64,000 nucleotides of DNA from Paenibacillus eucommiae (GCF_017874215.1 NZ_JAGGLB010000036.1:25434-89433), one strand, 5' to 3'; shown: positions 35,020 to 45,616, numbered from the stretch's first letter. The notes: generated by a model not told the origin, from the sequence alone. Numbers and translations: made by a program.

Positions 35020-36081
35020 ATGAAAGACAATCACTACAGCTGGTCTTCCATTCAACAATATTCCGGGTTAACCCGCATGCAAGCAGAGAACATTCTGGAG
35101 CGCATTAGCTCATTGAAGGTTGGCATTGTGGGAGATGCTTGCCTGGATCTTTACTGGCATGCTGACATGAAGGTGAGCGAGCTTTCCCGGGAAACACCAC
35201 ACTACAATATGCCTATTGTAAATGAAGCATATTTTCCCGGAGCGGCAGCCAATGTAGCTGTGAATTTTAAGGATTTAGGCTGTGCAGAAGTATATCTTTG
35301 TACTGGAATTGGCAGCGACTGGCGGGGAAGCCTGCTGAAGGACACTTTGCAGCTTTTGGGTGTAGACAGCAGATTCGTGCTTACCCAGCCCGGTCGTGTG
35401 ACGCCAGCTTATTGCAAAACGATACGTCACGGCCTCCAGGATGTGCAGCAGGAGGATTCGCGCATAGATTTTATTAACACCACGGAAATGTCGGCTTTGG
35501 CTGTGGAGCAGCTGCTCACGGAATTGGACCAAATGGCGGAAAAGGTCGATGTGATCGCTGCGGCTGATCAGCTGCAGTATGGAATCATTAATGCTGCTGT
35601 ACGTGAACGTTTGCAATATTGGGCGAGTCAAGGAAAAATGATTGTTGCCGACAGCAGGGAACGGATCGGCTCCTTCCGGGGCCTGGTCGTTAAGCCCAAT
35701 GAGCTGGAGGCGCTGCGCTGGTACAATGGAAGCTTGGATTTTGGCCAGCCAGCATCTGATGAATTAATCAAGGCGGGCCTCCAGCTTTCCAGAAAAGTTG
35801 GGGCAGCCTGCTGCATGACACTGGGGAGCGAAGGCGCACTATGGTGTGAAAATGGGAGCTGTATATTTGTGCCGACAAAGGAGGTACTGCCTCCAGTAGA
35901 TATTGTGGGGGCGGGAGATACCTTCTCAGCTTGTCTGCTCTCCGCTTTGGGCATAGGCTGCAGCGGGCCTGAGGCCCTTGCTTTCTCCCATCTTGGGGCG
36001 GCTGTATCTATCCGCAAGCTCGGCAGGGCGGGAACTGCTGCGCCTCAGGAAATTTTGCAGCGATTCGATGAATGTAAGTAA
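35020..36081 (+). CDS. PfkB-family carbohydrate kinase, RfaE-like
   Basis: A 353-residue ribokinase-fold kinase. KVGIVGDACLDLYWHADMK at the start of the domain, FPGAAANVAVNFKDLG, and the C-terminal DIVGAGDTFSACLLS (anion hole and catalytic Asp) are PfkB signatures; the N-terminal layout is close to RfaE/HldE domain I. It probably phosphorylates a sugar released by the glycosidases of the island. ATG 35020 follows GAAGGGAGAG, 40 bases after the mannosidase stop, so they are likely co-transcribed. Confidence 0.88.
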   Translation: MKDNHYSWSSIQQYSGLTRMQAENILERISSLKVGIVGDACLDLYWHADMKVSELSRETPHYNMPIVNEAYFPGAAANVAVNFKDLGCAEVYLCTGIGSDWRGSLLKDTLQLLGVDSRFVLTQPGRVTPAYCKTIRHGLQDVQQEDSRIDFINTTEMSALAVEQLLTELDQMAEKVDVIAAADQLQYGIINAAVRERLQYWASQGKMIVADSRERIGSFRGLVVKPNELEALRWYNGSLDFGQPASDELIKAGLQLSRKVGAACCMTLGSEGALWCENGSCIFVPTKEVLPPVDIVGAGDTFSACLLSALGIGCSGPEALAFSHLGAAVSIRKLGRAGTAAPQEILQRFDECK

Positions 36082-36101
36082 CTAAGAGCAGGGGAAGTGG
36101 A

Positions 36102-37076
36102 GTGTTAGTGACAAGTTCAGGATCAGGGTCAAGATCAGAATCAGGATTAGGGTCGGGGATCGTAGAGGCAGAAAATGTACAAAGGCTTCGTGGTGTTTTT
36201 GCTCTGCTGTTAACACCATTCGAATTGGATGGCAGGATCGACTGGGAGGCTTATGACCGTTATGTGGATTGGCAGCTGGCGGCACAGACTCAAGGCTTGT
36301 TTGCTGTTTGCGGCAGCAGCGAAATGGGCTGCCTGTCCCTGGAGGAACGGTTGCAGCTGGCTGCAAGAGCTGTGGAGAGAGCGGGAGAAGTGCCCGTTAT
36401 AGCTACTGCGAATGTAGGGCAGGAGACGGAGAACCATAAGGAAGAGCTGCTTCAACTCGCCGAAACAGGTGTTTCCGGCGTCGTGCTGGTTCCGCCTGAA
36501 GGGATGGGGCGGGATCAGAGCCGTCTTGAAGCTTATTTTGCCAGCTTGGCCGATGCATCTCCAATTCCGGTGCTGCTGTACGAATGCCCGATTTATCGTC
36601 CCCATCTTGTAGAACCGGACGTTTATGGCAGACTGGTCAAGAACAACGGGATCATCGGCATCAAGGATACCACCTGTACGCTCGAAGGGATTGGAGCCAA
36701 GAGGGCTGCAGCTCCCGGGAGCATCGTCTATCAGGCCAATACGCCATATATGCTGGAGTCAATTCGCAGCGGCTGCGGCGGTATAATGGCCATAACCTCA
36801 ACAGCCGCTGCTGACCTTGTGCTTAAACTCTGGACGCTTGCTTCGGCGGGGGATCAGGATGCAGCAGGAGTGCATGAGCGGCTTGTTTTTCTGGATGCTG
36901 TTCTGGGAAATGGCTTCACGGCCTCAGCTAAATATGCAGTCGCACAGCAGGGCATTTCCATGAATGTAACGACGAGAACAGGTAAAAGCCTGAGTGCTTC
37001 GGAGGCGCGGGCGATTGATGTGTGGCTTGAGTCCGCTAAAGCTGATCGTAATCAGCGGCTCAGCGCAGGAGGGTGA
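36102..37076 (+). CDS. Dihydrodipicolinate-synthase-family aldolase/lyase
   Basis: A 324-residue (beta/alpha)8 class I aldolase of the DapA/NanA superfamily. GVFALLLTPFELDGRIDWEAYDRYV is the standard N-terminal strand; GIIGIKDTTCTLEG holds the Schiff-base lysine and LLYECPIYRP the partner tyrosine. The usual GTTGE is CGSSEMG here, so the carboxylate pocket differs from DapA. It likely acts on a 2-keto-3-deoxy sugar acid or similar. The first ~20 residues are a Ser/Gly run (SSGSGSRSESGLGSG) coded by AGGATCAGGGTCA-like repeats. GTG 36102 follows GGGGAAGTGGA. Confidence 0.85.
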   Translation: MLVTSSGSGSRSESGLGSGIVEAENVQRLRGVFALLLTPFELDGRIDWEAYDRYVDWQLAAQTQGLFAVCGSSEMGCLSLEERLQLAARAVERAGEVPVIATANVGQETENHKEELLQLAETGVSGVVLVPPEGMGRDQSRLEAYFASLADASPIPVLLYECPIYRPHLVEPDVYGRLVKNNGIIGIKDTTCTLEGIGAKRAAAPGSIVYQANTPYMLESIRSGCGGIMAITSTAAADLVLKLWTLASAGDQDAAGVHERLVFLDAVLGNGFTASAKYAVAQQGISMNVTTRTGKSLSASEARAIDVWLESAKADRNQRLSAGG

Positions 37077-37153
37077 GCAACTGGGGGAATTGCGTGGAGC
37101 TTTTTCAGAAATTTTTTCAGAAATCAGAGTCTAATATTTAGGTGGTGAAAGGT

Positions 37154-38532
37154 ATGGCCAATTTGAAAGTGCTGTTATGGTTTGACGTTGAGGATTACAT
37201 TACTCCAGAGTCACAGGAAGCTTTGCTGAATCTGTTGAAAATGTTAAATCAGAGAAAAGTAACAGGTATTTTTAAAATTGTCGGGGAAAAAGCCCGCAGG
37301 CTGCATGAGGATAACCGGAGCGATATTTTGGCTGAGCTTGTTCATCATGAAGTAGGCTATCATACGGATCTGCACAGCCAGCATCCCGTCATGACGGAGT
37401 ATTTAGAGCACTATGATTTCAGCGCAGGCGCTGAGGAGTTTGCAGCAAAAGAGCGTGCAGGGCTTGAGGATTTGCAGAGAATTACAGGGATGCCGGTAAA
37501 ATGCTTTGGCCAACCTGGCTACGCCTGGGCGCCTCAGACTTTTGCAGCTTTGAAGCATTGGGGGGTCCCCGTCTATTTGGATGACCATGATCAGATTTCC
37601 TGGGAGGAGAAGCCTTTCTGGTATGGCGGTCTGCTGAATTTTACCGATTTAAAAGGTACGATGCGCATGGCACTGAACGCTGACGGACTGGAGAAAGCCA
37701 AGCAGGATTTCGATCAGCTGTATGAGGAGCTGTCAGATGAAGCTGTTGGCTTCATTAGCATTTACTATCATCCATGCGAGTTTGCCTGCCGGAGCTTTTG
37801 GGATAAGCATAATTTTGGCCTTGGCCTTCAAACGCCGCGCGAAGAGTGGCAGCCGTCTCCGCTTCGTGCGGAGGGTGAGATGGAATTTTACCTGGAGCGG
37901 CTGGGCCAATTTCTCGACTATACGCTTTCCAAGGGAAATGTAGAGTATCTCACATCTGAGCAGGCGTACAATTTGGAAGCTTCCAGCCAGGACGTTCTTG
38001 AATCTGCGGATATCCGGGCGCTGGCGGCCCAAGTTGGGAATGAGCTGACCTTCCAGGTGCAGCAGAACCATTCCTTCTCAGCGGCAGAGCTGTTTGCGCT
38101 GTTTAGGAGTTATTTGCTTGGGAAAGAGCTGCGGCCAGAATTTCTCTACGGACCTCAGAATGGAACGACCAGCGAGGCTGCTGGCTTGCTCCGGGTTGCG
38201 GATATCAAGCAGGCGATTTCTGGCGAGGAGGCGACTGTATTCGGATTCAAGCAGCTTCCTGATTATTTTATCGTGGGTGGTGGGCGCATTAATCCCGTTG
38301 ATTTGACCTGCACGCTGGCAGCGATTATCGATCGGCAGTTGGCTGATGACGATGAAATCGAGCTGATTCGAGGTGTGCTGAAAGCACAGGAATTCGCTAA
38401 AGATAATGAATTATGGGGCCCGCGCTGGGCTATATTTCCGGAGGATTTCGAAGCGCCGAATGTGGTCCGGATGTCTAAGCTGCAGACATGGACGCTTAAG
38501 CCCGCACTATTCGCCGAAGAGGAGCGATACGC

Positions 38533-38536
<4 letters not shown>
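37154..38536 (+). CDS. NodB-like polysaccharide-deacetylase-fold protein
   Basis: A 460-residue protein with a deacetylase-type N-terminal domain. VLLWFDVEDYITPE carries the paired acids, VTGIFKIVGEKARRL follows, and VGYHTDLHSQHP provides the HxxxxxH-like metal site; GQPGYAWAPQT and FISIYYHPCEFA are later conserved-looking segments. The C-terminal ~170 residues are not familiar. The likely role is hydrolysis of an N-acetyl or related group on a sugar, but the family also contains non-catalytic members. ATG 37154 follows AGGTGGTGAAAG. The stop overlaps the next ATG (ATGA), so the two are coupled. Confidence 0.75.
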
Positions 38537-39531
<995 letters not shown>

Positions 39532-39575
39532 GATTGAAACAGGGAAAAGACAGTGAAAGTAAGATAAACAAGATA

Positions 39576-39630
39576 AGCCTTCAATCTCTGCATAGTTGTT
39601 GCTTAGCAGAGAGTGGAGGCTATTTTTTTT
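39576..39630 (+). terminator. Strong Rho-independent terminator
   Basis: AGCCTTCAATCTCTGC, loop, GCAGAGAGTGGAGGCT then a run of eight T residues. It ends the 31.5-39.5 kb gene series. Confidence 0.92.
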
Positions 39631-39744
39631 AGATCGAAGTCAAATTAAGTGCTTGACGAAATAGAGCGAGTTAACCTGTTTGAACGAAGCCGTAACGGAC
39701 ATGAGATCCTTTATTTCACCAAAATGAGGCCATTTCTAAAACAT

Positions 39745-39893
39745 ACGGACATCAGATACCTTATTTGCCCAGAATCTGGCTTAAACAAGAGAAAAAAGCC
39801 TCTTTAAGGGCTTCTGTGTCCGTAAGCCTTTCAAATCATGCGATTTTATCGCAAATAACGGCTGTGATGTCCGTAAGTCTCTTACTCTGCATG
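39745..39893 (+). repeat. CGGACAT-type dispersed repeat, copy 2
   Basis: Runs from ACGGACATCAGATACCTTAT through TTAAACAAGAG and GTGTCCGTAAGCC to GATGTCCGT. It aligns along its length with the minus strand of 25450-25581. A further CGGACATGAGATCCTTTATT lies just before at 39697, so this copy is partly duplicated. Confidence 0.65.
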
Positions 39894-39987
39894 CCCAGAT
39901 ATGGGAGTTCAGGAATGACAGTTGCCATCTACCAAACCACCATGTAAGAGCACCCGGTTTAACCGAATTGGGCTAGGCTTTCGCGAT

Positions 39988-40172
39988 ATAACGATGTTCA
40001 TCGCTAAAGCAAGTATTTCTAGGGGAAGCAGCGTTTTAATGATGTTTTTCATCACTCGGGGGGGATTGGAGGCCCATTTAGGCTGATCAGAGGACTTTTA
40101 ACGATGTTTTTCATTGTTAGGGCAAAGCTTTGGAGACGATTCAGCATTTTAAGAATGAAAAACATCGTTAAA
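39988..40172. repeat. Hairpin array C (four palindromes)
   Basis: Palindromes at 39988-40008 (shortened TT loop), 40034-40056, 40097-40121 and 40148-40172. The second and third are imperfect on the right arm, so this array looks partly decayed. Confidence 0.8.
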
Positions 40173-40269
40173 GAAGCGTCTCTCTCATCCCCAAGTCCAA
40201 CTAGTGAAATCACTAGGCGCACCAAGCTGTCCGTTTGAGAATGGCTTGTTCTGCGCTTTGAAGCTGAGA

Positions 40270-40388
40270 GAGGAAAGGGGGGTGGGTGGAAGAGCGCTAG
40301 CGTCCGCATTTAAAGATTTGTTCCACCCTTTAAATTCCATTCAGGGAACAAATCTTTAACAGCGGCTGGAGCCCACACCTCTTTCCTC
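40270..40388. repeat. Nested inverted repeat, copy C (119 bp)
   Basis: Outer arms GAGGAAAGGGGGGTGGG / CCCACACCTCTTTCCTC have two mismatches; inner arms TTAAAGATTTGTTCC / GGAACAAATCTTTAA are perfect. The asymmetric segments GAGCGCTAGCGTCCGC and ACAGCGGCTGGAG are kept, in reverse orientation to copy A. Confidence 0.85.
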
Positions 40389-40446
40389 CGTAACGCGCCC
40401 AAGTCACAAACGTGCACTCAAAGGACGCACTGAGGTGTTTTTCAAA

Positions 40447-43128
40447 CTAATGATGATGATGATCAGGATGTTGGTGAAGATGCTGGTGATGGTCCGCTGC
40501 GGTGTGATTGTGGGTGATTCCATGATGATGCATGCGATTGTGCAGCTCTCTGTGCGCCGCTGTAAGTGTCATTAGCATTTGCTTGTAGGTCCGGTCATCG
40601 GCTTTCGTGGCTAGTGATTTCACGTAGGCTGTTGACCCCTCAATCTGTTCGAGAATGGTGACAGCGTCGGTCTTATGGAAGCATGATTTACCTGCGACAA
40701 TGACCATGATAGCACTGGAATGAGCGGCAATAATTTCCGATTTGTCCGGGAATTGGCCGCGTATGCGGAGCGCGATCCAGCAGCTTTCTTTTACAGGAAC
40801 TGACCATTGTCCCGCATAATGACCGGCTGCCGGATCGGCGGCATGCACTTCGCCAAGCTCACCGTTTACAACAAGCTCGATCCTGGTAACCGGGATGGTG
40901 ACTGATGATACCTGCCAGACCACGTCGAGTGTTCCACCGGATGCTGTCAGCTTCAGGGTTGAACCCATTTCACAGCCGTTAACACGGAATTCGAGCAGAG
41001 GCCCGTAGGTGGCGAAGGTATTTCCTTGGCGGACCGTTTGCATCCAGCTATCGTATGTGAAAGCTTCTCCCTGCAGCAGTGCATAGGTACGGATAGTGCC
41101 AACGGCGGTAATCTGTGACATCTTATCGGTACCTCCGACAGCCGGCACCAAGTATCCGCAGTTTAGATATCGATACCAATCGGATAAAGAGTAGGGATTG
41201 ATGCCTTCATTTTCGAAGGAACACAGTTCTATCGCATCAATTTCTCCGAGCACGAGGGAGGCTGCTCCTTCAGCACGCGGATTTGGAAGATGCGGCATTA
41301 CGACAAGGCCGTTCTGTTCTCTGCATTGCTTGGCCCATTGCGTAATCGTGGCTTCAAGCGGATCTCCCAGTCCGGATTCGTCGGGACCGCCGGTGCAGAG
41401 CGGCAGAATCATTTTTCCTTCGTAGCCTAGGAGGGATATATGACCGAGAATATGCTGGCGGTTCTCCGTTCCAACACGCACGAGGTACTCACCTGATCCC
41501 CCGTTTTCCTGGCTCCCTATCGTTGTTTTTCCGTCGAAATCGCCAAGATTGCTGAACATTTCACCCCACTGGCTTGTGAGCAGGTTTACCACATTGACGC
41601 CTTCCGCTTCCCCTTCCAGCAGTGCTGTCTGCGGAGACAGGAAATGGACATGGGTATCGGCGGTGACCCAACCTTTTTGACGCCATGGCAAAATATGCTC
41701 TAATTCAATTTCTATCGTATTGGTTTCTGCAGAAATAACGAATTGTTTGCGGATGGGACGAATTTCAAATCCCTTCGTTACTTCTATATAAACAGGCCCC
41801 AATGGGAGCTTGAACTCGGCCACACCAGGGATATAGCAGCTGTAATGAAGCCCTTGCACATGCTCTGTCCCATAATCCTCGAACCAATGCGGGTTAGGCA
41901 GCCGATGACCGTTGACAGGAGCCAAATATTGTCCGTACTCTCCGTGCACATGGATTTTGGCTGGTACCGGAAGCCCGTTACTACGGTCGATGGTACGCAG
42001 TGTAACCTTGCGGTCAGCAGCATTTATTTGGGTAAATGACTGATGTTTCTCCAGCTCTTTGAGCGGGATGACCGTGTTGACCGTACTGACTGTGCTAGCT
42101 GTGCTGACCATGCTGTGATCGTTGTCCACGAAAAGTAGAGCATCAGGGTGAGCCGTATAGTCGATGATCCATTCATTTGGTTTGGGTACGGGCAGCGGCG
42201 GATTGGCATTGTCTAGCCATTGTTCATGACGATAATCGAGCGCTGGCGTGACTGCGATAATTTCACCAAGGTCGATACGGATATTTGCCTCAGGTCCAAA
42301 AGGATTCAAAACAACTCCGGGCGCAGACGTATAGCGCAGCTGAGCGCGGGGGTTCCAGCGGAATGGATTGGTAGCCAGATTTGTACCCGTGATACCAAAT
42401 ATGAAAGCGGTTCCTTCAAGCGGCTGGAGCAGCAGGCGCACGAGGTTTTTCTGCGGATACGGATTTTCTAACGCATAGAGCCAATGATGCATCTGGCTGC
42501 CAAAGCCCTGGAACGTAGTGCGAAGCTGACTTTGACCCCAAGGAATTTGAGGGGCCTGATTATGAGGTAGTTCGGTATTAGCTTGCATCGTTCTCGGCTT
42601 GATGTGCTTGACAGATTCGAAGCTGTTCTCTCCCCATCTGGTCTGGAATTCACTAATTTGGTAGCGTCTGCGAATCGGAAAGCTGACCTCGGTTCCATCC
42701 GAATAGCAGAGCTTGTACTCGCACACAGTTTCTCCCAATCGTGGAGTTCCCATCATGGGACGTAAGATCCCTTCGGCGTCTGTAGGGGTTTCCTTGAAAT
42801 CGGCGGCATGTAAAAAAAGCAGCTGACGATCATGCGAGGGATGCTCGAAGGATAACTCCACAGTTTCGTCCTTCAGCAAAATAACATTATTGCTTCCTTC
42901 ATGCTTTCCAAGTATAAAGGGGACGCCCCATAATTCATGCTCTCCTGATAGCAGTTGCTCCTTGTTGGCTATCACTTTGTCCGAGCAATCTTCCTTATTC
43001 AAGTTTGCGATGCTCCGATTATACGCTGTACTTAAATCGAGTGACATGAATCTTTCCGGTTTCCCTAGGTTTTCAAGGTTTTCAAGATTTTCATGATTTC
43101 CTGATTCCTCCATATGGTTTAAGCTCAT
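40447..43128 (-). CDS. CehA/McbA-like PHP-domain metallohydrolase
   Basis: An 893-residue protein. The N-terminal ~480 residues look beta-rich (carbohydrate-binding or jelly-roll type). The C-terminal part is a PHP metal-dependent hydrolase of the CehA/McbA group: KGWVTADTHVHFLSPQT (HxH), ILGHISLLGYE, GLVVMPHLPNPRAEG and VPAVGGTDKM. It ends in a His-rich tail (HHHGITHNHTAADHHQ and DHHHH) that may store metal. I chose ATG 43128, behind GAGGAGGATCATT, over ATG 43179. The N-terminus has an ENLENLENL run coded by microrepeats. Phosphodiester or amide/ester hydrolysis is possible; the substrate is unknown. It is controlled by a promoter with a ROK-type site. Confidence 0.8.
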   Translation of the reverse strand: MSLNHMEESGNHENLENLENLGKPERFMSLDLSTAYNRSIANLNKEDCSDKVIANKEQLLSGEHELWGVPFILGKHEGSNNVILLKDETVELSFEHPSHDRQLLFLHAADFKETPTDAEGILRPMMGTPRLGETVCEYKLCYSDGTEVSFPIRRRYQISEFQTRWGENSFESVKHIKPRTMQANTELPHNQAPQIPWGQSQLRTTFQGFGSQMHHWLYALENPYPQKNLVRLLLQPLEGTAFIFGITGTNLATNPFRWNPRAQLRYTSAPGVVLNPFGPEANIRIDLGEIIAVTPALDYRHEQWLDNANPPLPVPKPNEWIIDYTAHPDALLFVDNDHSMVSTASTVSTVNTVIPLKELEKHQSFTQINAADRKVTLRTIDRSNGLPVPAKIHVHGEYGQYLAPVNGHRLPNPHWFEDYGTEHVQGLHYSCYIPGVAEFKLPLGPVYIEVTKGFEIRPIRKQFVISAETNTIEIELEHILPWRQKGWVTADTHVHFLSPQTALLEGEAEGVNVVNLLTSQWGEMFSNLGDFDGKTTIGSQENGGSGEYLVRVGTENRQHILGHISLLGYEGKMILPLCTGGPDESGLGDPLEATITQWAKQCREQNGLVVMPHLPNPRAEGAASLVLGEIDAIELCSFENEGINPYSLSDWYRYLNCGYLVPAVGGTDKMSQITAVGTIRTYALLQGEAFTYDSWMQTVRQGNTFATYGPLLEFRVNGCEMGSTLKLTASGGTLDVVWQVSSVTIPVTRIELVVNGELGEVHAADPAAGHYAGQWSVPVKESCWIALRIRGQFPDKSEIIAAHSSAIMVIVAGKSCFHKTDAVTILEQIEGSTAYVKSLATKADDRTYKQMLMTLTAAHRELHNRMHHHGITHNHTAADHHQHLHQHPDHHHH

Positions 43129-43174
43129 AATGATCCTCCTCGCTTTGCTGGACAAAAAAAGGGAATTTAATTCC

Positions 43175-43203
43175 ATCATACATTTAATTAATGATTAAGT
43201 AAA
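43175..43203 (-). promoter_or_regulatory. Promoter with ROK-type operator, metallohydrolase gene
   Basis: On the minus strand TTTACT, 17 bases, TATGAT. The operator-like sequence ACTTAATCATTAA (plus strand 43188-43200) lies within -35 and spacer, so a bound repressor would block polymerase. Confidence 0.7.
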
Positions 43204-43342
43204 TTCATTTTTACTTGTTTCGGGCGCAGGCAGGGACAGGAAGAAGATGGGGTAGACCGATAGTGGAAAAGAGTGTAGGATCAAGTTTAGAGGTACTTGC
43301 ATACGAACTTACATCCAAATTTGTTTTGAGGAGAGATTGAAG

Positions 43343-44344
43343 TTGAGTACAAGAAAATTTGCCGTCATCGGCTGTCAGCATGGTCATATCTCGATGTTCA
43401 TTTCTGAAATGCTGGAGCTTGGTTTTGGCTGCGCAGGAATTTATGACAAGGACCCAGATTTCCTTGCCCGGCAGTTATGTGAACAATTTAACGTTCCATT
43501 AGTATCGGATCCAGAGGTATTGCTTGCGGACGAAGCCGTAGAAATAGTGGGCTCTTCAGGCATTAACAGTGAAAAAATAGATGTTGTCGAGCTGTGCGAA
43601 AGCCGTGGCAAAGCTGTTATGCTGGATAAACCTGCAGTTGCAGACAGGGCCGGTTTTGAGCGGCTTCAGGCAGTGATCGGGCGGGGGCGCATTCAGGTGG
43701 GCATGCTGCTTACGGAGAGGGCGAACCCTACCATTTATACGTTGCAAAAGCTGATTGAACAGGGGGAGCTTGGGGAAATTGTTAGCATTGGCATGCGCAA
43801 GCCTCACCGCTTATATCCGGCTACACGCCCTGGATGGTTTTTCGACAAAGCCCAAAATGGCGGATTGATTATAGATCTGCTCATTCATGACTTTGATCAG
43901 CTGCGTTGGTTAACTGGTAGTGAAATCATATCTTCGGAAGGCTACATAGCTAAGCATATTTTGCCTGAGAAGCCTTCATTTTACGATGTAACGGGGATTC
44001 AGGTTACGATGTTGAACAGGATTGTAGCTCAGCTTTATACGGACTGGCATACGCCCGAGAAAAGCTGGACTGGCGTAGACGGGCGGATTTTTGTGGTTGG
44101 CACAAAGGGGACTGCCGAGCTGAGGTTGAGTGGAGATCCGCTAATTGGAGAAGGATCGCTTTTGCTGCAAATTGGCCATGATGAAGCGCTGAAGTCCATT
44201 CCTTTGGAAGCAGTGCCTTACACGGTGTCGGAAGATTTCCTTGCTCGGGTAGATGGAACGGCGCAAGGTGTCGTAGATCACGAGGCTATTTTGGCGGCGA
44301 CGAAGGCTTCTGTTGAAGCGGATGAAGCGGCACGCAAAATTTAG
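43343..44344 (+). CDS. Gfo/Idh/MocA-family oxidoreductase
   Basis: A 333-residue NAD(P)-dependent sugar dehydrogenase-type protein. The N-terminal Rossmann domain begins KFAVIGCQHGHISMFISEM; GKAVMLDKPAV has the conserved Lys-Pro of the EKP motif in the form DKP, and GLIIDLLIHDFDQLRWLTG contains the DxxxH-like catalytic segment of the family. It likely oxidises a sugar or inositol derivative in the island's pathway. TTG 43343 is nine bases behind GGAG and is preferred to TTG 43337, which is too close. Confidence 0.88.
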   Translation: MSTRKFAVIGCQHGHISMFISEMLELGFGCAGIYDKDPDFLARQLCEQFNVPLVSDPEVLLADEAVEIVGSSGINSEKIDVVELCESRGKAVMLDKPAVADRAGFERLQAVIGRGRIQVGMLLTERANPTIYTLQKLIEQGELGEIVSIGMRKPHRLYPATRPGWFFDKAQNGGLIIDLLIHDFDQLRWLTGSEIISSEGYIAKHILPEKPSFYDVTGIQVTMLNRIVAQLYTDWHTPEKSWTGVDGRIFVVGTKGTAELRLSGDPLIGEGSLLLQIGHDEALKSIPLEAVPYTVSEDFLARVDGTAQGVVDHEAILAATKASVEADEAARKI

Positions 44345-44384
44345 TATTTTGCACGGTGATGGATATATCTGATCGTCTGTGTAG

Positions 44385-44436
44385 AAAAAAAGGCCATTTC
44401 TGAGCTGCTAATTTCTCAGCAGCTCGGAAATGGCCT
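44385..44436 (-). terminator. Terminator overlapping the end of the IclR gene
   Basis: On the minus strand GGCCATTTCCGAGCTGCT, loop GAGAAATT, AGCAGCTCAGAAATGGCC and seven T residues. The left arm is the last eight codons or so of the IclR gene and the stop codon is in the loop region. Confidence 0.85.
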
Positions 44437-45208
44437 GCGCCGCGCTCCGCACATGCTCGCCGATGGCGGGAAGGCGTTCGTCCGGCAGACGCCAGAGGGG
44501 ACCCGCTGCACTGATGGATGCGACGACTTCATTCATATGGTTAAAAACAGGCGCTGCCACGCAGCGCACGTCCGGTTCATGTTCACCGTCATCGATGGCA
44601 TAGCCACGTGTACGGATGACTGCAAGATCAGTGAGCAGCTTATCACTCGTAGCCAGGGTGCTGTCCGTGAAAGCGGCCAGTCCGGCTTCGATGACCCGCT
44701 GCGTCAGCGGCTGCGGCGAGAAGGCGAGGATCGCTTTGCCGACGCCTGTGCAGTACAGCGGATTGCGGCCGCCGACCTGCGAATGCATGCGAATCGTCTG
44801 TGACGATTCGACTTTATCGATATAGACAGCCTCGAGTCCATCGCGGATAACCAGGTGCACGGTTTCGCTAATTTGCTCGGACAGGCTTTGCAGGTAAGGG
44901 CGGGCCAGCTCGCGAATGCCGCTTTCATTAAGCAGAGGCGTCGATAGCTTGAGCGCGTAATGACCGATGCGGTAAAGATCTGTCTTCGGATCCTGCTCGA
45001 CAAGACCAGCTTGCTGAAAAGAAGCCAAATATTTGCAGACATTGCTGGGACTTTCATCTGAACGGGCGGCTATCTCTTTTAAAGAGGCTCCTTTAGGTTG
45101 AAGGATATGCAGCTCCAGTAAAATATCGAGCACACGCATCGCCTTGATCACCGTGGAAGCGGCCGCTTTTTTGAATGTTCCAAAATCTGCTTTACGGGAT
45201 TCATCCAT
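44408..45208 (-). CDS. IclR-family transcriptional regulator
   Basis: A 266-residue IclR-type regulator. The winged helix spans residues ~20-85 (AMRVLDILLELHILQPKGASLKEIAARSDESPSNVCKYLASFQQAGLVEQD), followed by the effector-binding domain with VHLVIRDGLEAVYIDKVES, GGRNPLYCTGVGKAILAF, TRGYAIDDGEHEPDVRCVAAPVFN and ISAAGP. Family members often sense sugar acids or aromatic acids. Neighbouring the Gfo/Idh gene, it may add a second control to the island. It starts at ATG 45208 behind GGAGTG, 38 bases from the HxlR stop, so the two regulators may share a transcript. Confidence 0.92.
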   Translation of the reverse strand: MDESRKADFGTFKKAAASTVIKAMRVLDILLELHILQPKGASLKEIAARSDESPSNVCKYLASFQQAGLVEQDPKTDLYRIGHYALKLSTPLLNESGIRELARPYLQSLSEQISETVHLVIRDGLEAVYIDKVESSQTIRMHSQVGGRNPLYCTGVGKAILAFSPQPLTQRVIEAGLAAFTDSTLATSDKLLTDLAVIRTRGYAIDDGEHEPDVRCVAAPVFNHMNEVVASISAAGPLWRLPDERLPAIGEHVRSAAQAISELLRN

Positions 45209-45246
45209 GCTTGAGCACTCCGATCGTTAATTCAATTAAAGTAAGG

Positions 45247-45579
45247 TTACGTCCACTTGGCCGCCCATACCTTCATCATTTTCGTAATTTGGTAAAGATC
45301 CTGCCCTTTGGGCGTTAACGTATATTCAACGGTGGCGGGAACGGTAGGAAAAACCTGACGCTCCAGGATCCCGTTTTTCTCCAAGTGCTTGAGTGCGCCT
45401 GATAGAGCTCGTGCACTGACATCATCTATATTACGCTGCAATTCGCCAAACCGTTTCGTTCCTCTGTAAAGCTCACGTATTACCAGAAAGGACCACTTGC
45501 CGGACAATACATTTATTGCAGGGTCAATGCTGCAATCAACCTGGGCAGGTAATCTGGGAATATAGTTGTTGGCCTCCAT
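45247..45579 (-). CDS. HxlR-family winged-helix regulator
   Basis: A 110-residue MarR-like regulator of the HxlR type. CSIDPAINVLSGKWSFLVIRELYRGTKRFGELQR is the hallmark N-terminal segment with the single conserved Cys that often senses redox or electrophiles, followed by ISARALS-like VSARALSGALKHLEKNGILERQ. ATG 45579 follows TAGGAGGGAATCG. A probable operator ATAGTA-N7-TACTAT lies upstream at 45598-45616, suggesting autoregulation. Confidence 0.92.
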   Translation of the reverse strand: MEANNYIPRLPAQVDCSIDPAINVLSGKWSFLVIRELYRGTKRFGELQRNIDDVSARALSGALKHLEKNGILERQVFPTVPATVEYTLTPKGQDLYQITKMMKVWAAKWT

Positions 45580-45597
45580 AACGATTCCCTCCTATAC

Positions 45598-45616
45598 ATA
45601 GTAGTTTACTTACTAT
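45598..45616. promoter_or_regulatory. Probable HxlR operator
   Basis: ATAGTA-GTTTACT-TACTAT, an inverted repeat 19 bases upstream of the HxlR start codon. The pattern resembles known HxlR-type sites with GTA/TAC half-sites. Confidence 0.55.

Larger units (their letters stand above)
39988..40440 (-). repeat. Composite intergenic element, copy C
   Basis: Same parts as copy A but on the minus strand: GCGTCCTTTGAGTGCACG flank box (~40404-40429), nested inverted repeat (40270-40388), linker with CAGCTTCAAAGCGCAG and CTCAAACGGAC (~40228-40268), a weaker CTTGGGGATGAGAG box (~40183-40195), and the hairpin array (39988-40172). It fills the spacer between two convergent genes. Confidence 0.78.
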
